In this document: in pieces, positions 9,104 through 10,740 of the stretch
Numbering within the stretch: the first letter of the stretch is position 1
How the letters are laid out: each line of letters opens with the position of its first letter
Source of the DNA: Planctomycetota bacterium
GTDB lineage: Bacteria; Planctomycetota; UBA11346
Assembly (NCBI GenBank): GCA_013816645.1
Contig: JACDEC010000058.1
Span: 1 to 10,740 of the forward strand
Direction of reading: 5' to 3'
Length of the DNA: 10,740 bases
Notes under the pieces: model-generated
Databases searched by the model: none
The model's input: only the letters and a program-made list of their open reading frames with translations
What the model was told of the DNA's origin: nothing
Position numbers and translations under genes: made by a program

Positions 9104-9674
9104 CGGGCTGGCCTTCCCAGAGGTCTGGGCGCAGCGGGGCATTGAGGATGAGCGATTTCATTTCAGCGAGCTGGCGGCGGACGCTGCCGTCGACGAACAG
9201 GTCGTCGACGCGCAGGGTCAGGCCACCGATCAGCGACGGATCGACGGCGGTGTGCAGGACCACGCCCTGCCCGAGCAGGCGCTTGAGACTGTCGGTCAGT
9301 CGGGCCTGCGCCGGGGACGAGAGCGCCTCGGCGGTGGTGGCGGTGACGTGGACGGTGCCGGCAGCGCGTTCGGCGCGCGCGATCGCCTCGGCGGCGATGG
9401 CGGGCAGGTCGCGCAAGCGGTTGCGGTCGACGAGCAGCCTGAGCAGGTCGAAGGTCTCCTGCTTGATCTTGCCGTGGAACGCCACGCCGAGCGCGTCCTT
9501 GGCGTGGACCTTCCCGACCTTCGGATCTTCCATGCCCGCGAACAGATCGGGCCGCTGGCGCAGCAGCTCGACCAGCTCGCGGCAGTCGTCGACGACGTCA
9601 GCGCGACGACCGCGCTCGTCGGCGAGCTCGAGCAGCGCCTGGGCGTACACCGCAGCGACCGTGCCAGCAGCCAT
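9087..9674 (-). CDS. atpH: F1Fo ATP synthase subunit delta
   Basis: Peripheral-stalk subunit that ties the top of F1 (alpha) to subunit b. It has 195 residues, slightly longer than E. coli (177) because of a tail of about 18 residues after KSLIL. The family pattern is present: the N-terminal helical domain starts TVAAVYAQALLELA; the middle helix is LLRLLVDRNRLRDLPAIAAE (77-96); the C-terminal signature is DPSLIGGLTLRVDDLFVDGS (145-164). The ATG at 9672-9674 is chosen because GGAGG sits six bases upstream; a TTG two codons earlier would touch the ribosome binding site. Downstream it overlaps atpA by four bases. Upstream it is separated from atpF by a 127-bp gap of hairpins, the first of which abuts the ribosome binding site. 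Confidence 0.96.
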
Positions 9675-9686
9675 GATCAACCTCCG

Positions 9687-9756
9687 CGCGGGCTGATGCC
9701 CGCGACGGTCCGGGGGCTCACGCCCCCGGCTACGGCCTGCCGCCCCCTCCGGGGGC
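9687..9756. repeat. Three consecutive palindromes in the atpF-atpH gap (REP-like)
   Basis: Hairpin 1: CGCGGGC-TGAT-GCCCGCG (9687-9704). Hairpin 2: CCGGGGGC-TCAC-GCCCCCGG (9710-9729). Hairpin 3: GCCCCC-TCC-GGGGGC (9742-9756). All stems are perfect. Hairpin 1 ends one base from the GGAGG of atpH. Palindromes like hairpin 2 are, from memory, common between genes of planctomycetes; I cannot test copy number here. Confidence 0.75.
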
Positions 9757-9801
9757 TCCTCGACCGCGATGCAGCGGCGACAGCGTAGACGAGCATCTTC
9801 A

Positions 9802-10305
9802 TCACTTCGCCCGCCCCTTGGTCTCGTAGGCGTCGATCGCGGTGGTCACGAGCTGCTCGTGCTTGGCCGCGTCGAGGTTCTGGCGGATGATCTTCTCGGC
9901 GACCGACGTGGCGATCTCGGCCACCTCGGCGCGCAGGTTGATCACCGCCGCGGACCGCGCCGCGTCGATCTCGCGCAGCGCGCGGGTGCGGATCGCGTCG
10001 AGCTCGACGCGGCCGTGCTCGACCAGCTGGGCCTTGGCGGCCTCGCCGTCGCGCCGCGCCTCGGCCATCATCTCGCCGATCTTGGACTCGGCGTTGCGCA
10101 GCTGGGCGTCGAGCGCCTCCTTGAGCTGCTTGGCCTTGGCGTAGGCGTCCTCGGACTCCTTGAGCTCGGACTTGAGCTTGGCCTCGCGCGCGTCGATCGC
10201 CTGGACGATCGGACGGATCCCGACCTTGGCGATCACGGTCGCGAAGATCAGGAAGGCGGCCAGGCCGAAGAAGTAGCTGTAGGCGTGATCGAGCAGGAAT
10301 TCCAT
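9802..10305 (-). CDS. atpF: F1Fo ATP synthase subunit b
   Basis: Peripheral-stalk subunit with a single N-terminal membrane helix and a long cytoplasmic coiled coil. It has 167 residues (E. coli 156). The membrane segment is about residues 9-30 (YSYFFGLAAFLIFATVIAKV), followed by RPIVQAIDAREAKL, the usual junction, and then a charged Ala/Glu/Lys-rich helix to about residue 150 that ends TAIDAYETKGRAK. Only one b-type gene is seen, so a b2 homodimer is likely. The ATG at 10303-10305 is taken as the start (MEFLLDHAYS), with GAGG nine bases upstream; a TTG three codons earlier would overlap that site. It lies 47 bp after atpE. Confidence 0.95.
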   Translation of the reverse strand: MEFLLDHAYSYFFGLAAFLIFATVIAKVGIRPIVQAIDAREAKLKSELKESEDAYAKAKQLKEALDAQLRNAESKIGEMMAEARRDGEAAKAQLVEHGRVELDAIRTRALREIDAARSAAVINLRAEVAEIATSVAEKIIRQNLDAAKHEQLVTTAIDAYETKGRAK

Positions 10306-10352
10306 GCCCAACAACCTCGATGACTGGGTTTAAGCGGACGCAGCCGGGTCGG

Positions 10353-10649
10353 TCACTTGACCAGGAACGGGAACACCATCAGCGCGATCAGGGCGAGCGC
10401 TTCGACGAAGGCGATGCCGAGGATCATCATGGTCTGCAGCTTGCCCTGCATCTCGGGCTGGCGGGCGCTGCCTTCGAGGGCGGCGGCGGCGAGCTTGCCG
10501 ATGCCGATGCCGGCGCCGAGCACGGCCAGGCCGGCGGCGATGCCGGCGCCGAGCGGGGCGTAGCTGAACGCCGTGGTCGTGGTGGTCACGGTGTCCGTGG
10601 CGGCCACGGTGGCTTGGGCGACGGTCTGGGCGATGGCGACGAGGTCCAT
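10353..10649 (-). CDS. atpE: F1Fo ATP synthase subunit c (proton-carrying ring)
   Basis: Membrane ring subunit of Fo. It has 98 residues, longer than the 79 of E. coli. Two glycine/alanine-rich membrane helices (about 33-58 and 72-96) flank the polar loop ARQPEMQGK that contacts gamma and epsilon. The ion-binding carboxylate is E83 in GIAFVEALALIAL. There is no helix-1 glutamine and no serine or threonine after E83, so the ring is predicted to use H+ and not Na+. The first 30 residues are an extra, Thr/Ala-rich stretch (TDTVTTTTTAFSY) that may form a periplasmic extension or a cleaved leader. The ATG is preceded by AAGGAGT (10654-10660), the strongest ribosome binding site in the operon, fitting the high copy number of c. 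Confidence 0.97.
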   Translation of the reverse strand: MDLVAIAQTVAQATVAATDTVTTTTTAFSYAPLGAGIAAGLAVLGAGIGIGKLAAAALEGSARQPEMQGKLQTMMILGIAFVEALALIALMVFPFLVK

Positions 10650-10674
10650 GAGGACTCCTTGGGTGACGGCGAGA

Positions 10675-10740
10675 TCAATGCTCGGGGTGGATGCTCGCGC
10701 CGATGAACATGGCGCTGAGCATGGTGAAGACGTAGGCCTG
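10675..10740 (-). CDS. atpB: F1Fo ATP synthase subunit a, C-terminal end only
   Basis: The last 21 codons and the TGA stop (10675-10677) of the gene upstream of atpE. The peptide QAYVFTMLSAMFIGASIHPE plus a final His matches the conserved last membrane helix and His-rich C-terminus of subunit a, the stator channel that passes protons to the c ring. The gene runs off the right edge. The 25-bp gap to atpE fits the normal a-c-b-delta-alpha-gamma-beta-epsilon order. Confidence 0.92.
   Translation of the reverse strand, partial: QAYVFTMLSAMFIGASIHPEH

Overview
The window is high-GC bacterial DNA. Its right two thirds (about 4341 to the right edge) is an F1Fo ATP synthase operon read on the minus strand in the classical order: atpB (only its last 21 codons are inside the window), atpE, atpF, atpH, atpA, atpG, atpD, atpC. 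The left third holds an ABC transporter permease cut by the left edge (+), a small four-helix-bundle protein of the S23 / 23S-rRNA-intervening-sequence family (+), endonuclease III nth (-), and a six-bladed NHL beta-propeller protein resembling peptidyl-alpha-hydroxyglycine alpha-amidating lyase (+). The last of these converges on the end of the atp operon.

The organism cannot be named from the sequence. The GC content, the orphan four-helix-bundle gene, the NHL protein, the AtpD N-terminus and the CCGGGGGC-type palindromes between genes would fit a planctomycete or another PVC-superphylum bacterium. That is an inference from recollection, not a database result.

The unusual part is between the genes. 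Three of the seven atp gaps (alpha-gamma, gamma-beta, beta-epsilon) are stretched to 85-166 bp. Each is filled with 7- or 8-bp tandem repeats set as two inverted arms, so the mRNA between cistrons should fold into long hairpins: CGGGGGT arrays facing CCCTGAC-like arrays (4774-4837 and 7399-7479), and AGTCCGGA facing its reverse complement (6364-6500). The b-delta gap holds three consecutive hairpins of a different kind. The four-helix-bundle gene is bracketed by direct arrays of a further heptamer (GCGCCAA) and preceded by a ~130-nt leader whose 17-of-18 terminal stem buries its ribosome binding site. The window thus looks like a genome colonised by several classes of short tandem repeat, comparable in style to the heptanucleotide STRRs known from cyanobacteria but with inverted-arm architecture. 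The four-helix-bundle cassette is the only protein-coding unit linked to one of them.

The atp genes should act together as one transcriptional unit making the H+-translocating ATP synthase. Two genes (atpH/atpA) overlap by GTGA and are probably translationally coupled. AtpA and AtpD each carry an insertion of about 24-26 residues in the nucleotide-binding domain relative to E. coli. The left-hand genes have no evident functional link to the operon.
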